Source: DATLBY01 sp035526665
Lineage (GTDB): Bacteria > Acidobacteriota > Terriglobia > Bryobacterales > Bryobacteraceae
Direction of reading: 5' to 3'
Length of the DNA: 37,686 bases
NCBI GenBank assembly: GCA_035526665.1
Contig: DATLBY010000032.1
Span: 1-37,686 of the forward strand
A program made the translations under genes and the position numbers. Below the pieces are notes generated by a model that saw only the letters and a list, made by a program, of their open reading frames with translations, was not told where the DNA came from and did no database searches. This document shows, one piece after another, positions 25,497 to 33,415 of the stretch (positions within the stretch are counted from its first letter, which is position 1; the number at the start of each line of letters is the position of its first letter).

Positions 25497-27306
25497 GGCC
25501 CACCTGTGCGGAGGCACAAAACACGACGTACTGGCGGCCGCCGGCTTCGTATATAGCAGGCATACCCTCGAGCGCGGCAGAGACTTCGTGCTCCCATAGG
25601 ATTTTGCCGGTTTCCACATCCAGGGCGCGAACTTTGCGGTCGCGGGTGCCGGTGAAGATCAGCCCTCCCGCGGTTACGACTGGTCCTACTTTGGGATAAT
25701 GGGAGCCAGTGTTCGTGATTCCCTTCGCCGCCAGCTCCGGCACGTCGCCCAGGGGAATCTTCCATTTGATGCTTCCCTCATTCAAATCGTAGGCCGTGAG
25801 TGAGGACCAGGGCGGTGCAATGGGAGACAGGCCGTCGCTCCCAATCATGAATCCGAATCCGCTGTAGTAGCGCTCCCCCGCAGAGGCGGCCAGCGCCTTG
25901 TCGGCCTCGGCATCCTTCGCCAGTTTCAGCATCGCGGGAAGATCCTTGGACACCACGAACAACGTGCCGTTGCGCGGATCGACAGCGGCTCCTCCCCAGT
26001 TGGCTCCGCCATTATTCCCCGGCATCTGGATGGTGCTGCGTTGTCCAGGCGGGGTGAACAGGCCCTCGTTGCGCGCGCTGAGAATCTCGTCGCGAAAACG
26101 GGCGCGATCCCGCGGCGTCAGGTAGGGACTTAAATCGTCCACGGTAAACTTCTGGCGAGCGAAGGGCGGCGGCTTGAGGGGAAACGGCTGCGTGGGCCAG
26201 GTCTCTTCCCCCTTCATGTCGGACTTGGGAACTGCCCGCTCCTCTATAGGCCATAACGGCTCCCCGGTGGCCCGGTTGAAGACCCAAACGAAGCCCTGCT
26301 TGCTGACCTGGGCGACGATGTCTACTAATTTGCCGTCGTGCCGGACAGTCAGTAATTTCGGGGCGGTGGCGTCGTCGTAGTCCCAGATGTCGTGGTGCAC
26401 CATTTGAAAGTGCCAGAGGCGTTTGCCCGTCCGGGCATCCAGCGCGAGCAGGCAATCGCTGAATAGATTCGCCCCGCTACGATCCGCGCCGTAGAAGTTA
26501 TACTTGGCGCTGGCAGTGGGGGCGTAGACAATCCCTCGCTTCTCGTCCACGGAAAATTCACCCCAGACATTCGCTCCGCCGACACGCTTCCAGGCATCCT
26601 TGGGCCACGTATCGTAACCCAGTTCTCCGGGTCGCGGAATCGTATGAAAGGCCCAGGCCAGTTTGCCGGTACGGACGTCGAAGGCGCGAATATCGCCAGG
26701 AGCCGAGCCGTAGCCCTGGTTGGTTGCGGAGCCGAGAATCAAAAGATTTTCGAAGACCCGGCCGGGCGTCGCCGATTGCACCAGCTTTAGCGTTTTGGGG
26801 TCCCGGTCGAGTCCTTCCTTCAGGTCGACCCGGCCGCCGCTGCCGAAGGAAGAGATGGTCAGGCCGGTCCGGGCGTCAATCGCCCGCAGAAAATGGTTGC
26901 TGCAGAACAGCAGCCGGCGGTCGCTGCGATCTTTACTTTCCCAGTAGTTAATTCCACGGCTGGTAATTACGGTTGTGTCCGGCTCGGCCGCGTGGGTCCA
27001 GATTTCTCTTCCGGTGGCCCAATCAAGCGCCACGATGGAATTGTTTTTGGCGAGAACATAAATAATCCCGTCCACCGCGAGTGGATTAAAGAAGTACTTG
27101 TTGTTATCTCCTGTCGGGTAGGTCCAGGCGACTTCCAGTTTGGCCACATTCGAGCGGTCGATTTGCGCCAGCGCCGAATATTGAGCCGAATCGGCCGCGC
27201 CGCCGTAATCGCTCCAGGTCCTGTGGTCTTGGGCCACGGCAGGCAAAATGGTGGAGCTTGCCAGTAGGAATAGTAAGGTCTTGTTCAAAATGGTTTCACC
27301 CGGCAT
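25426..27306 (-). CDS. Pyrroloquinoline-quinone-dependent dehydrogenase (quinoprotein glucose/alcohol type)
   Basis: The protein has up to 626 residues and a signal peptide (TLLFLLASSTILPAVAQ). TTG 27288 is an alternative start that would make this signal more typical. It is an eight-bladed propeller with repeated Trp-docking segments such as ALDWATGREIWTH, AFDVRTGKLAWAF, ALDARTGKRLWHF and ALDVETGKILWEH. VHHDIWDYD and GGANWGGAAVDPRNG are conserved active-site and blade features. The enzyme oxidises a sugar or alcohol in the periplasm with PQQ and calcium. There is no cytochrome c domain (no CXXCH) and no membrane domain. No PQQ synthesis genes are nearby. Its 3' end overlaps the PIN toxin frame by 71 bases. 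Confidence 0.9.
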   Translation of the reverse strand: MPGETILNKTLLFLLASSTILPAVAQDHRTWSDYGGAADSAQYSALAQIDRSNVAKLEVAWTYPTGDNNKYFFNPLAVDGIIYVLAKNNSIVALDWATGREIWTHAAEPDTTVITSRGINYWESKDRSDRRLLFCSNHFLRAIDARTGLTISSFGSGGRVDLKEGLDRDPKTLKLVQSATPGRVFENLLILGSATNQGYGSAPGDIRAFDVRTGKLAWAFHTIPRPGELGYDTWPKDAWKRVGGANVWGEFSVDEKRGIVYAPTASAKYNFYGADRSGANLFSDCLLALDARTGKRLWHFQMVHHDIWDYDDATAPKLLTVRHDGKLVDIVAQVSKQGFVWVFNRATGEPLWPIEERAVPKSDMKGEETWPTQPFPLKPPPFARQKFTVDDLSPYLTPRDRARFRDEILSARNEGLFTPPGQRSTIQMPGNNGGANWGGAAVDPRNGTLFVVSKDLPAMLKLAKDAEADKALAASAGERYYSGFGFMIGSDGLSPIAPPWSSLTAYDLNEGSIKWKIPLGDVPELAAKGITNTGSHYPKVGPVVTAGGLIFTGTRDRKVRALDVETGKILWEHEVSAALEGMPAIYEAGGRQYVVFCASAQVGLTPTTQVKIPGAYVAFALPKVVK

Positions 27307-27337
27307 CTACTCCGGTAAGATAAACTTCCTTAATAGT

Positions 27338-27997
27338 ATGCATACGCGTAGACTCGGCGCTTTTATTGTAGGGGCCTGGCTGTTGGGAATTCTTCTCATG
27401 GGGTATGTGAAGACGCAAAATTTACTAATCGTCGACAAAATTATGGAGACGCCACCGGGTCCGGTCGCTAAGGACATGGAAGACCTGGGGCCAGACATTA
27501 CGAAGCAGTTGCTGCGGTATCACGCCTCCGAGGCGAACCGGTTTCTGATGGAAACATGGGAAGTGTTGCAGATCGGAATTGGGGCGGCGTTTCTCAGCGC
27601 CTCGCTGTTTACCGCGCATCGCAGTAAATATCTGTTGATCGTTTCCACCATCATGATGGGAATTGCGACGTTCGAGGCTTTCTACGTGACTCCGGCAATG
27701 ACTTCGTTGGGGCGCGCCTATGATTTTCTGCCGAGTACGGCCGCCTCTCCCGAGCGCGACAATTATCAGAATTTCTATGTGATCCACAACGCACTGGAGA
27801 TTGCGAAGCTACTGATGGGGCTTACTCTTGCGGCCAGGCTTCTTTTCGACCGCTACGGCTGGAAGTCCAAGCTTCTCCCCACTCCCAAGCGGCAACTCCG
27901 GCGCAGAAGCAGATCCGGTTCCGGCAGCACTGCCGTTCCCGAAGCCGGGGCAGTCCACGATGTCAATGACCCCGATAACAGCCATGTCAATGGGTGA
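27338..27997 (+). CDS. Small membrane protein of unknown function
   Basis: The protein has 219 residues from ATG 27338; a longer in-frame extension upstream would run antisense into the PQQ dehydrogenase gene and is unlikely. Four hydrophobic segments are visible: residues ~6-24 (LGAFIVGAWLLGILLMGYV), ~75-95 (LQIGIGAAFLSASLF), ~100-120 (YLLIVSTIMMGIATFEAFYV) and ~150-165 (LEIAKLLMGLTLAARLLF). The tail after ~170 is basic and low in complexity (RQLRRRSRSGSGS), and it lies antisense to the first EutN gene, so the true protein may end earlier. No family was recognised. It is divergent from the PQQ dehydrogenase across 31 bases. Confidence 0.65.
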   Translation: MHTRRLGAFIVGAWLLGILLMGYVKTQNLLIVDKIMETPPGPVAKDMEDLGPDITKQLLRYHASEANRFLMETWEVLQIGIGAAFLSASLFTAHRSKYLLIVSTIMMGIATFEAFYVTPAMTSLGRAYDFLPSTAASPERDNYQNFYVIHNALEIAKLLMGLTLAARLLFDRYGWKSKLLPTPKRQLRRRSRSGSGSTAVPEAGAVHDVNDPDNSHVNG

Positions 27998-28213
27998 TTG
28001 CGGGCGTCCCACGCTGGTCATTGCGCTATAGCCTTCCGTGACCAGCAGGACGCGGTCGCCCACGCCTGCATCCACCGCATCAAGCGCGACAACGGCGTCG
28101 CCCCGATCCGAGCCGTCGAGCTGCAATGGCTGCACGATCAGAGCCTTGCGGCCGACATGGCTGGCGTGTTTTTGGGTTGCCACAACTTCACCGATGACGC
28201 GGCCGATGAGCAC
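27809..28213 (-). CDS. Microcompartment vertex protein, EutN/CcmL family (with long tail)
   Basis: The protein has 134 residues from GTG 28213, with AGAGGA upstream. The first ~90 residues are a standard BMC-P domain: MLIGRVIGEVVATQKH, then KALIVQPLQLDG, then a closing MAVIGVIDIVD. Five copies form the pentamer that caps a shell vertex. A further ~45 residues, rich in Gly/Ala/Ser and ending basic (KKPGRKSKPHQ), are not part of the usual family. They overlap the convergent membrane protein gene. The tail may be a disordered appendage or an artefact of a lost stop. It is the third and last pentamer gene of the cluster, one base after the previous stop. Confidence 0.85.
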   Translation of the reverse strand: MLIGRVIGEVVATQKHASHVGRKALIVQPLQLDGSDRGDAVVALDAVDAGVGDRVLLVTEGYSAMTSVGRPQSPIDMAVIGVIDIVDCPGFGNGSAAGTGSASAPELPLGSGEKLGLPAVAVEKKPGRKSKPHQ

Positions 28214-28214
28214 C

Positions 28215-28487
28215 TCAGGTCCTCTTTACGTGCAGCGAATCGACGATGGCAACCACCGTGGTATCGGTGGGCACTTCCGTGGGAAGAAACGGGAAGCTGG
28301 CCTCTTTCCCCTTGCACCAGTAGACGAGTTCGCCCGCGCCGGCCCCGGTGGCATCGGTGACCACCATGCGCTTACCGGTATCCCGCATTTCGGGCGTGAC
28401 GGGCTGGACAATCAGAAGGCGCTGACCAGTAAGGCGGGGATCTTTTTCGGTGGCCCAAACGCACCCCACCACGCGCCCCAGGTACAT
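28215..28487 (-). CDS. Microcompartment vertex protein, EutN/CcmL family
   Basis: The 90-residue protein covers the whole BMC-P domain: MYLGRVVGCVWATEKDP, then LLIVQPVTPEM, VVTDATGAGAGELVYW and a final TTVVAIVDSLHV. A clear AAGGAG lies about eight bases upstream of ATG 28487. It is separated from the previous gene's stop by one base, so translation is probably coupled. Three different pentamer genes in a row allow vertices of different composition, as known in fucose/rhamnose-type microcompartments of planctomycetes and verrucomicrobia. Confidence 0.93.
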   Translation of the reverse strand: MYLGRVVGCVWATEKDPRLTGQRLLIVQPVTPEMRDTGKRMVVTDATGAGAGELVYWCKGKEASFPFLPTEVPTDTTVVAIVDSLHVKRT

Positions 28488-28488
28488 G

Positions 28489-28770
28489 CTACTTGCTCCT
28501 TGGAGAATTCACGCTGACAGTGTCGACAATGCCTACGATGGCCGAATCCACCGGCTTATCCTTGCAGCCTTCCGCCATTCGCGCGGAGCTTCCGGAAACG
28601 GCGATCACGGTCTCAGAGGAGCCGGCACCCACCGTATCCACCGAGATGACATAGCCGGACTCGGGGACGCCGTCTGGCGAGACCGGCTGCAGGATCAGCA
28701 GCTTGCATCCTTCCAGGCGCGGATCCTTGCGAGTGGCGACTACCGTGCCGACAACGCGGGCCAGAATCAT
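28489..28770 (-). CDS. Microcompartment vertex protein, EutN/CcmL family
   Basis: The 93-residue BMC-P protein begins MILARVVGTVVATRKDP and carries KLLILQPVSPDG, SVDTVGAGSSETVI and SAIVGIVDTVSV, the three conserved blocks of the family. The ribosome binding site before ATG 28770 is weak. It follows the hexamer gene by 21 bases and precedes the second pentamer gene by one base. Its sequence differs clearly from the other two, so this is not a recent tandem duplication. Confidence 0.93.
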   Translation of the reverse strand: MILARVVGTVVATRKDPRLEGCKLLILQPVSPDGVPESGYVISVDTVGAGSSETVIAVSGSSARMAEGCKDKPVDSAIVGIVDTVSVNSPRSK

Positions 28771-28791
28771 TGGGTGTTTCTTGCGGCCGGC

Positions 28792-29082
28792 TTACTTGGC
28801 GGCCTGCGCCTTGCCGATCGGCAGCACGTCTTCGAGGCTCGGGTGCGGGCGCGGAATCACATGCACGGCAATGAGCTCGCCAACCCGGCGGGCCGCAGCT
28901 GCGCCGGAATCGGTTGCCGCGCGCACGGCCGCCACGTCTCCGCGAACCAGAACCGTCACATAGCCCGAGCCGATCTTCTCCCAGCCGACCACATTCACGT
29001 TCGCGGCTTTCACCATCGCGTCGGCGGCCTCAATCATCGCCACCATACCGCGGGTCTCAATCATCCCTAACGCTTCACCCAT
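28792..29082 (-). CDS. Microcompartment shell hexamer protein (BMC-H)
   Basis: The 96-residue protein has one Pfam00936-type BMC domain. The N-terminus is EALGMIETRGMVAMIEAADA, and the pore loop is EKIGSGYV (Gly-Ser-Gly at 38-40). GDVAAVRAATDSGAAAA follows, then VIPRPHPSLEDVLP near the end. Six copies form a flat tile with a central pore, and tiles make the shell facets. GGAGGCGGA directly precedes ATG 29082. It is the only hexamer gene in the window, so either it makes all facets or more shell genes lie elsewhere. It follows the aldolase gene by 25 bases in the same operon. Confidence 0.96.
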   Translation of the reverse strand: MGEALGMIETRGMVAMIEAADAMVKAANVNVVGWEKIGSGYVTVLVRGDVAAVRAATDSGAAAARRVGELIAVHVIPRPHPSLEDVLPIGKAQAAK

Positions 29083-29107
29083 TCCGCCTCCAGCAATCTA
29101 TTCACAG

Positions 29108-29884
29108 CTATCCCCGCGCGCGGACCGCCTCATCCACCAGAGCGATCAGTTCATCACGGGTAACAAGGAACTTCTCCGCGGCGCCGGCATCGAGATCCTC
29201 GGCCACCAGCGGACAACCAGGTTCTGAACCTGCCCTTGTCTTAACACCATACCGCGACCGGGCATCGAACAGCTTGTCCACCTCGGCGCGCGGCAACACA
29301 TTGGGTCCGCCGAGCAGTTCGGCAACCAGCGTGATGCGCGCGACGTGTTCCAGAGTCTCCATCTTGAAAAATGCGCCGTACAGATTGTCGCCGTAGCAGA
29401 CAGCCCCGTGGTTCGCCATCAGCAAGGCATCGTATTTCGGGATGAACGGCAGCATGCCATCTGTCAAGGCCGGTGTTCCGGGCAAACCATACTCAGCAAG
29501 CGGAACACAACCCAGGCCAATCACCACTTCGGGAAGAATCGCCAGATTCAGAGACTTACCGGCCACGGCAAAGCCCGTAGACACAGGAGGATGCGAATGA
29601 ACTACCGCCTGCACGTCGGGCCGCAGGTTGTAGATGGTGGTATGCATGTTGATCTCGGTGGTGCGCTCGCGCCGTCCCTCGATCTTGTTGCCTTCCATGT
29701 CGCAAATAATTAGGTCGTCCGGATGCATCATGCCCTTGCTGACGCCGGTGGGAGTCGCCAGGATGGATTTCTCGTCCAGGCGCACGCTGATGTTGCCGTC
29801 GTTGGCCGCAACCCAGCCTTTCTGATACACCAATCGGCCCACGTCGACGATATTCTGCCGATGTTCTTTCTCTGTCAGCGCCAT
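29108..29884 (-). CDS. Class II aldolase/adducin family aldolase (fuculose/rhamnulose-phosphate type) of a microcompartment
   Basis: The protein has 258 residues from ATG 29884; a longer in-frame extension upstream is antisense to the rhomboid gene and rejected. Zinc ligands match the FucA pattern: Glu77 (TTEINMH), His96 and His98 (VVHSHPP), and His159 (ANHGAV). The core (residues 1-210) should split L-fuculose-1-phosphate or L-rhamnulose-1-phosphate into dihydroxyacetone phosphate and L-lactaldehyde. After ~220 there is a linker and a final amphipathic helix (VTRDELIALVDEAVRARG). This resembles the encapsulation peptides that bring enzymes into microcompartments. It is the first gene of the shell operon, which supports a fucose/rhamnose microcompartment. 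Substrate choice between the two sugars is not decided by sequence. Confidence 0.9.
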   Translation of the reverse strand: MALTEKEHRQNIVDVGRLVYQKGWVAANDGNISVRLDEKSILATPTGVSKGMMHPDDLIICDMEGNKIEGRRERTTEINMHTTIYNLRPDVQAVVHSHPPVSTGFAVAGKSLNLAILPEVVIGLGCVPLAEYGLPGTPALTDGMLPFIPKYDALLMANHGAVCYGDNLYGAFFKMETLEHVARITLVAELLGGPNVLPRAEVDKLFDARSRYGVKTRAGSEPGCPLVAEDLDAGAAEKFLVTRDELIALVDEAVRARG

Positions 29885-29895
29885 CCGAAGCCTCG

Positions 29896-29930
29896 ATTGT
29901 ATCAGACAGAGCCGAATGGACCTGTACAAT
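29896..29930. promoter_or_regulatory. Imperfect inverted repeat with a TACAAT on each strand between aldolase and rhomboid genes
   Basis: ATTGTATCAG (29896-29905) faces CTGTACAAT (29922-29930), so the short divergent gap has a -10-like TACAAT on both strands. The plus-strand box lies inside the longest rhomboid frame, which favours a later rhomboid start (GTG 29940 or ATG 29955). No good -35 boxes were seen, so promoter function is tentative. Confidence 0.35.
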
Positions 29931-30758
29931 GAGTGGACCGTGGAAAAACACAGAATGTGCCCGAATTGCCGTGCTTTTATCGGGTCGGACGACCGAATTT
30001 GCCCGTACTGTGAAGCCCGGCTGGCCCCCAGGGCGGCTGAGGCTGGAAGCCGCGGCGAGGGCATGCTGTCGCAGGGTAGATTCACCACAACAGTGATTCT
30101 ACTCATCAACTTCGGCATGTACGCGGCGACCACGTTGTACAGCATGAGGTCGGCGGACGGGGCATCGTTCATGGATATCGACGGGCGAACTCTGCTGGCA
30201 TTTGGCGCGAAATTCCGGCAGGCTATCTTCGCCGGCGAGTGGTGGCGCCTGGTTACCGCTGGCTTCCTGCATGGTGGCCTACTCCATATCGGCATGAACT
30301 CCTGGGTTCTTTTTGGGCTGGGGCCGCAGGTGGAGGAGTTTTTCGGCACTAGCCGGTTCGCCGTTATCTATTTCCTGGCCACGGTCAGCGGCTTCATCGC
30401 CAGCACCTACTGGAGTGGCTCGCTTTCGGTGGGCGCGTCCGCGGGCATTTTTGGGTTGATCGGGGCAATGATTGCGTATGGCATGAAGAGCAATACCACG
30501 CTGGGAGCGGCGGTCCGCGGACACTACACGCAGTGGGCGATGTATGGCCTGTTGATGGGATTTTTCCCGGGATTCCGGGTGGATAATGCGGCCCACCTCG
30601 GAGGGTTGGCGGCCGGTTTCGCGGTTGCCTACGTAGCGGGCACGCCCAGGCTGACGGCAACACTGCAGGAGAAGGCATGGAGCGCGGCGGCGGTGGTTTG
30701 CGTGCTGGCCACGGTACTCTCCTTCGCGATGATGTTCCTGCGGTTTAGCGGAATTTAA
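29916..30758 (+). CDS. Rhomboid-family intramembrane serine protease with N-terminal zinc ribbon
   Basis: The protein has up to 280 residues. The start may be ATG 29916, GTG 29940 or ATG 29955; the last gives MCPNC at the very N-terminus. A small zinc ribbon (CPNC and CPYC) precedes six or more membrane segments. Catalytic Ser175 lies in GASAGIFG and His227 in NAAHLGGL (numbered from 29916), with HGGLLHIGMNSWVL as the conserved loop and helix. Such proteases cut transmembrane proteins within the membrane; the substrate is unknown. Its stop TAA overlaps the stop of the convergent asparaginase-like gene by two bases. Confidence 0.92.
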   Translation: MDLYNEWTVEKHRMCPNCRAFIGSDDRICPYCEARLAPRAAEAGSRGEGMLSQGRFTTTVILLINFGMYAATTLYSMRSADGASFMDIDGRTLLAFGAKFRQAIFAGEWWRLVTAGFLHGGLLHIGMNSWVLFGLGPQVEEFFGTSRFAVIYFLATVSGFIASTYWSGSLSVGASAGIFGLIGAMIAYGMKSNTTLGAAVRGHYTQWAMYGLLMGFFPGFRVDNAAHLGGLAAGFAVAYVAGTPRLTATLQEKAWSAAAVVCVLATVLSFAMMFLRFSGI

Positions 30759-31858
30759 GACCGGCGTTCGTACAAATACACACACGGTTCCTGCCGGCTT
30801 TCCCCACCGGTATTTACCGAGAAGGTCCGCAGCCACTGGCCGTTTGTTCCGCGGCTGTTCCAAAGCGCTCCACCCGCGTACTCCCCATCCTTACGGATGG
30901 CGTAAAAATTGATATCGAACTGCGCGAGCCGGGCCTTATCGTGATCGTAATTGCGGGAGATGCGCTTCAGTGCGTCGAGCACCGCCTCCTTGGCCGGCAT
31001 CCCGTGCTTCATATTTTCAACAACGGAATGGGCGCCGTCGATGCGTATGTTCTCTTCTCCCCGGCCGGTGGATCCAGCGGCGCCGATCTCCTGGTCCACA
31101 AATAATCCAGCGCCGATAATCGGGGAATCGCCCACGCGTCCGGGGATCTTCCATGCCAGGCCGCTGGTGGTGGTGACGCCGGACATTTCTCCCTTCGCAT
31201 TCAGCCCGAGGCAGTTGATGGTTCCGGTCGGCGGATGGAGAGCGACCTGCTGCGCCCACGCGAGCATGGTCTCATCCGCGTGCGGGAACATTTCCCGCAG
31301 AGCCGCCCCCGGCTTCTTCGGAGGTGGCGCATCCAGTCCATCGGTCCAGTTGTTGTGACCTTTGCCATCCCGCAGGGACTGCCGCCACACCAGCCACGCC
31401 AGCCGCGATTTTTCCGTTAGCAGGTTGTCTTCCTGGAAGCCCCAAGCCTTCGCGAACCGTAGCGCGCCTTCGCCCACGAGCAGAACATGATCGGTCTGCT
31501 CCATCACGAGCTTGGCGACTTTGGACGGGGTTTTAATATTACGCAGAGCAGCCACCGCTGCGCAGCGCCGCGTGGGCCCATGCATGACGCTTGCATCCAG
31601 TTCAACCACGCCGTCTTCATTCGGGAGACCGCCATATCCGACTGAATTGTCTTCCGGATCGAGCTCGACGATATTCACACCCGCGATGACCGCATCCAGC
31701 GTGTCGGCCCCGGTCTGGATCATCTGCATCGCTTTGGCGCAGGCCTGCAGCCCGTTGGAACTCGATACGACGATATTTCTAGGATTGCCGGCTGCCTGGC
31801 CCAGAGGGGCGGCCGCTCCCAGCGCCACGGACTGCACGAGCCGGCGTCTGCTGATCAT
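30755..31858 (-). CDS. Glycosylasparaginase-type N-terminal-nucleophile hydrolase, Tat-exported
   Basis: The 367-residue precursor has a twin-arginine signal (SRRRLVQSVALGAAAPLG). It belongs to the asparaginase 2/aspartylglucosaminidase family. Marks are NSVGYGGLPNEDG in the alpha part, then the cleavage region. GTINCLGLNAKGEMSGVTTT opens the beta part, with Thr213 as the likely nucleophile after self-cleavage. WKIPGRVGDSPIIGAGLFVD and GAAGSTGRGE are the substrate-binding loops. It should hydrolyse N-acetylglucosaminyl-asparagine or similar amides in the periplasm. The residue before the nucleophile is Gly and not the Asp of human AGA. It is the last gene of the minus-strand run. Confidence 0.9.
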   Translation of the reverse strand: MISRRRLVQSVALGAAAPLGQAAGNPRNIVVSSSNGLQACAKAMQMIQTGADTLDAVIAGVNIVELDPEDNSVGYGGLPNEDGVVELDASVMHGPTRRCAAVAALRNIKTPSKVAKLVMEQTDHVLLVGEGALRFAKAWGFQEDNLLTEKSRLAWLVWRQSLRDGKGHNNWTDGLDAPPPKKPGAALREMFPHADETMLAWAQQVALHPPTGTINCLGLNAKGEMSGVTTTSGLAWKIPGRVGDSPIIGAGLFVDQEIGAAGSTGRGEENIRIDGAHSVVENMKHGMPAKEAVLDALKRISRNYDHDKARLAQFDINFYAIRKDGEYAGGALWNSRGTNGQWLRTFSVNTGGESRQEPCVYLYERRS

Positions 31859-31861
31859 CAG

Positions 31862-31949
31862 CCTACTGTAACGGCGGCAGCGGGCCGATGCAACGGGCTA
31901 CTTCTGCTCTAACACCTCGAAATCCAGGCCGCGAACGGATGCGTTCACC
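31862..31949. other. Short gap without a recognised feature
   Basis: The region between the PfpI-like gene and the asparaginase-like gene shows no coding sequence or clear terminator. Confidence 0.3.
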
Positions 31950-32489
31950 CTAGGATGAGATGCCCGTCCCTTCCGCCATAACCCGGATAGCGGCGCGGCA
32001 AAATGCCGGCAGATCCTCAGGCTTACGTGAAGTCACCAGATTTGTGTCGACCACCACTTCGGAGTCTTCATAGAGACCGCCGGCATTGATCACGTCATCC
32101 TTGATGGCGAAAAAGCAGGTCACCTTGCGATCCTTGAGAGACCCGGTGGAGCATAAGACCCACGGGCCATGGCAGATGGCGGCCACCAGTTTGCCGTCGC
32201 CATCGATCTCCTTCACGAGTTCGATCGCTTTGGGATGGCGGCGGATGTGATCCGGCGCATAACCTCCGGGGATGATCACGCCGTCGAAATCCGAGGCAGT
32301 TACCTGGTCGTAGGCTTTATCGCAAGTCACCGGATAGCCGAGCTTGCTGGTGTAGGTTTTTCCGGCCACGGCGCCGACCGTCACCACTTTGGCTCCGGCC
32401 TCCTGAAAGCGGTACAGCGGATACCAGACTTCCATCTCCTGATATACGTTGTCCACCAGAATCGCGACTGTCTTTCCTTTGAGTTCCAT
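31950..32489 (-). CDS. PfpI/DJ-1 family protein
   Basis: The 179-residue protein starts at ATG 32489. It has the class I glutamine amidotransferase-like fold: KTVAILVDNVYQEMEVWYP at the start with Glu18 or Glu20 as the acidic partner. DGVIIPGGYAPDHIRRHP follows, then the nucleophile elbow AAICHGPW with Cys106-His107. Relatives are described as intracellular peptidases, glyoxalase III-type deglycases or stress chaperones; the sequence alone does not decide. It starts seven bases after the beta-lactamase-like gene's stop, so the two are likely co-transcribed. Confidence 0.93.
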   Translation of the reverse strand: MELKGKTVAILVDNVYQEMEVWYPLYRFQEAGAKVVTVGAVAGKTYTSKLGYPVTCDKAYDQVTASDFDGVIIPGGYAPDHIRRHPKAIELVKEIDGDGKLVAAICHGPWVLCSTGSLKDRKVTCFFAIKDDVINAGGLYEDSEVVVDTNLVTSRKPEDLPAFCRAAIRVMAEGTGISS

Positions 32490-32496
32490 GCTGCAC

Positions 32497-33378
32497 TTAT
32501 TGTAGTTTGCGGCCGTAAGCGTTCGCAGCATCGAGCGCCTCGAAATGCTCGTGTACGATCCGCGCGATCTCTGGGATGGGATTGGAGCCAGGCTTCAGGA
32601 AAGAGGCGGCGGCGCTGACAATGTAAGGCCGCCGGGTGAGATACACAATGGCGGTCTCCGCCCGGACGCCGGAGAGTTCGCCTGTCTTGGACGCCACTGC
32701 GACGCCCGCGGGCACCGTCTTCCTGACGTCACCGTCCACCAGTTTCATGATGTCGATCATCTGACGCGAAGCGTCGGCATCCACTGCCTTTCCCCGGTAG
32801 ATGAGCTCGGCCAGGCGCGCCATCTGGGAGGGTGGAGCTACATTCTCCTCGTCGCGGGCTGCCGCGGCGGAATCGAGCATCACCCGGTTCAGCCGAATCT
32901 CACGCAGTCCCAACTCGGCCATACTCTGATTCACATGATCCATGCCGGCCATCGCGATGCACCGGTTGGTGGCGGTATTGTCGCTGGTCTCGATCATGGC
33001 GGTCACCAGTTCGCGGATGGTGAGCTGGACGGGTCCTGTGCGGAGCGGAATCTGCAGGCTTCCGCTACCCGCTACACTTTCCTTCGGTTGTAGCGTAATC
33101 TTGTCATCCAGGTGAAACTTGCCGGCCTTTGCCTGCTTGAACATTTCCACCAGGATGGCAAGCTTGATGCAGCTGGCCTGCGGCATCACCGCCAATGCAT
33201 TATGGACCAGCATCTTGCCGGATTTCAGGTCGATAGCCGCTACGCCGATCACGCCGTCGCCATGTGCGCTCATGGCCCGAAGTCGCGCGGTTGTCCTCTG
33301 TTCGAGCAGTCCTACGGCGGTGCTCTGTTGGGCATGGACGGTGATACAGAAGAGGAACGGAATCAGCCGAAGACGCAT
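32497..33378 (-). CDS. Class A beta-lactamase-like serine hydrolase
   Basis: The protein has 293 residues from ATG 33378, with a short signal peptide (RLIPFLFCITVHAQ). The three motifs of serine penicillin-recognising enzymes are present. Ser69-X-X-Lys72 lies in ASCIKL, Ser132-Asp133-Asn134 in TSDNTATN, and Lys231-Thr-Gly in ASKTGELSG. In the omega-loop area RDEENVAPP provides acidic residues, but an exact Glu166 equivalent is not certain. It may be a true beta-lactamase or a related esterase/peptidase, and a resistance role cannot be assumed. An in-frame extension upstream of 33378 is antisense to the polyprenyl synthase and is rejected. Confidence 0.88.
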   Translation of the reverse strand: MRLRLIPFLFCITVHAQQSTAVGLLEQRTTARLRAMSAHGDGVIGVAAIDLKSGKMLVHNALAVMPQASCIKLAILVEMFKQAKAGKFHLDDKITLQPKESVAGSGSLQIPLRTGPVQLTIRELVTAMIETSDNTATNRCIAMAGMDHVNQSMAELGLREIRLNRVMLDSAAAARDEENVAPPSQMARLAELIYRGKAVDADASRQMIDIMKLVDGDVRKTVPAGVAVASKTGELSGVRAETAIVYLTRRPYIVSAAASFLKPGSNPIPEIARIVHEHFEALDAANAYGRKLQ

Positions 33379-33415
33379 GCTGTTCACTCTATCGCGGGCC
33401 GCTCGCCCCTGCGGG

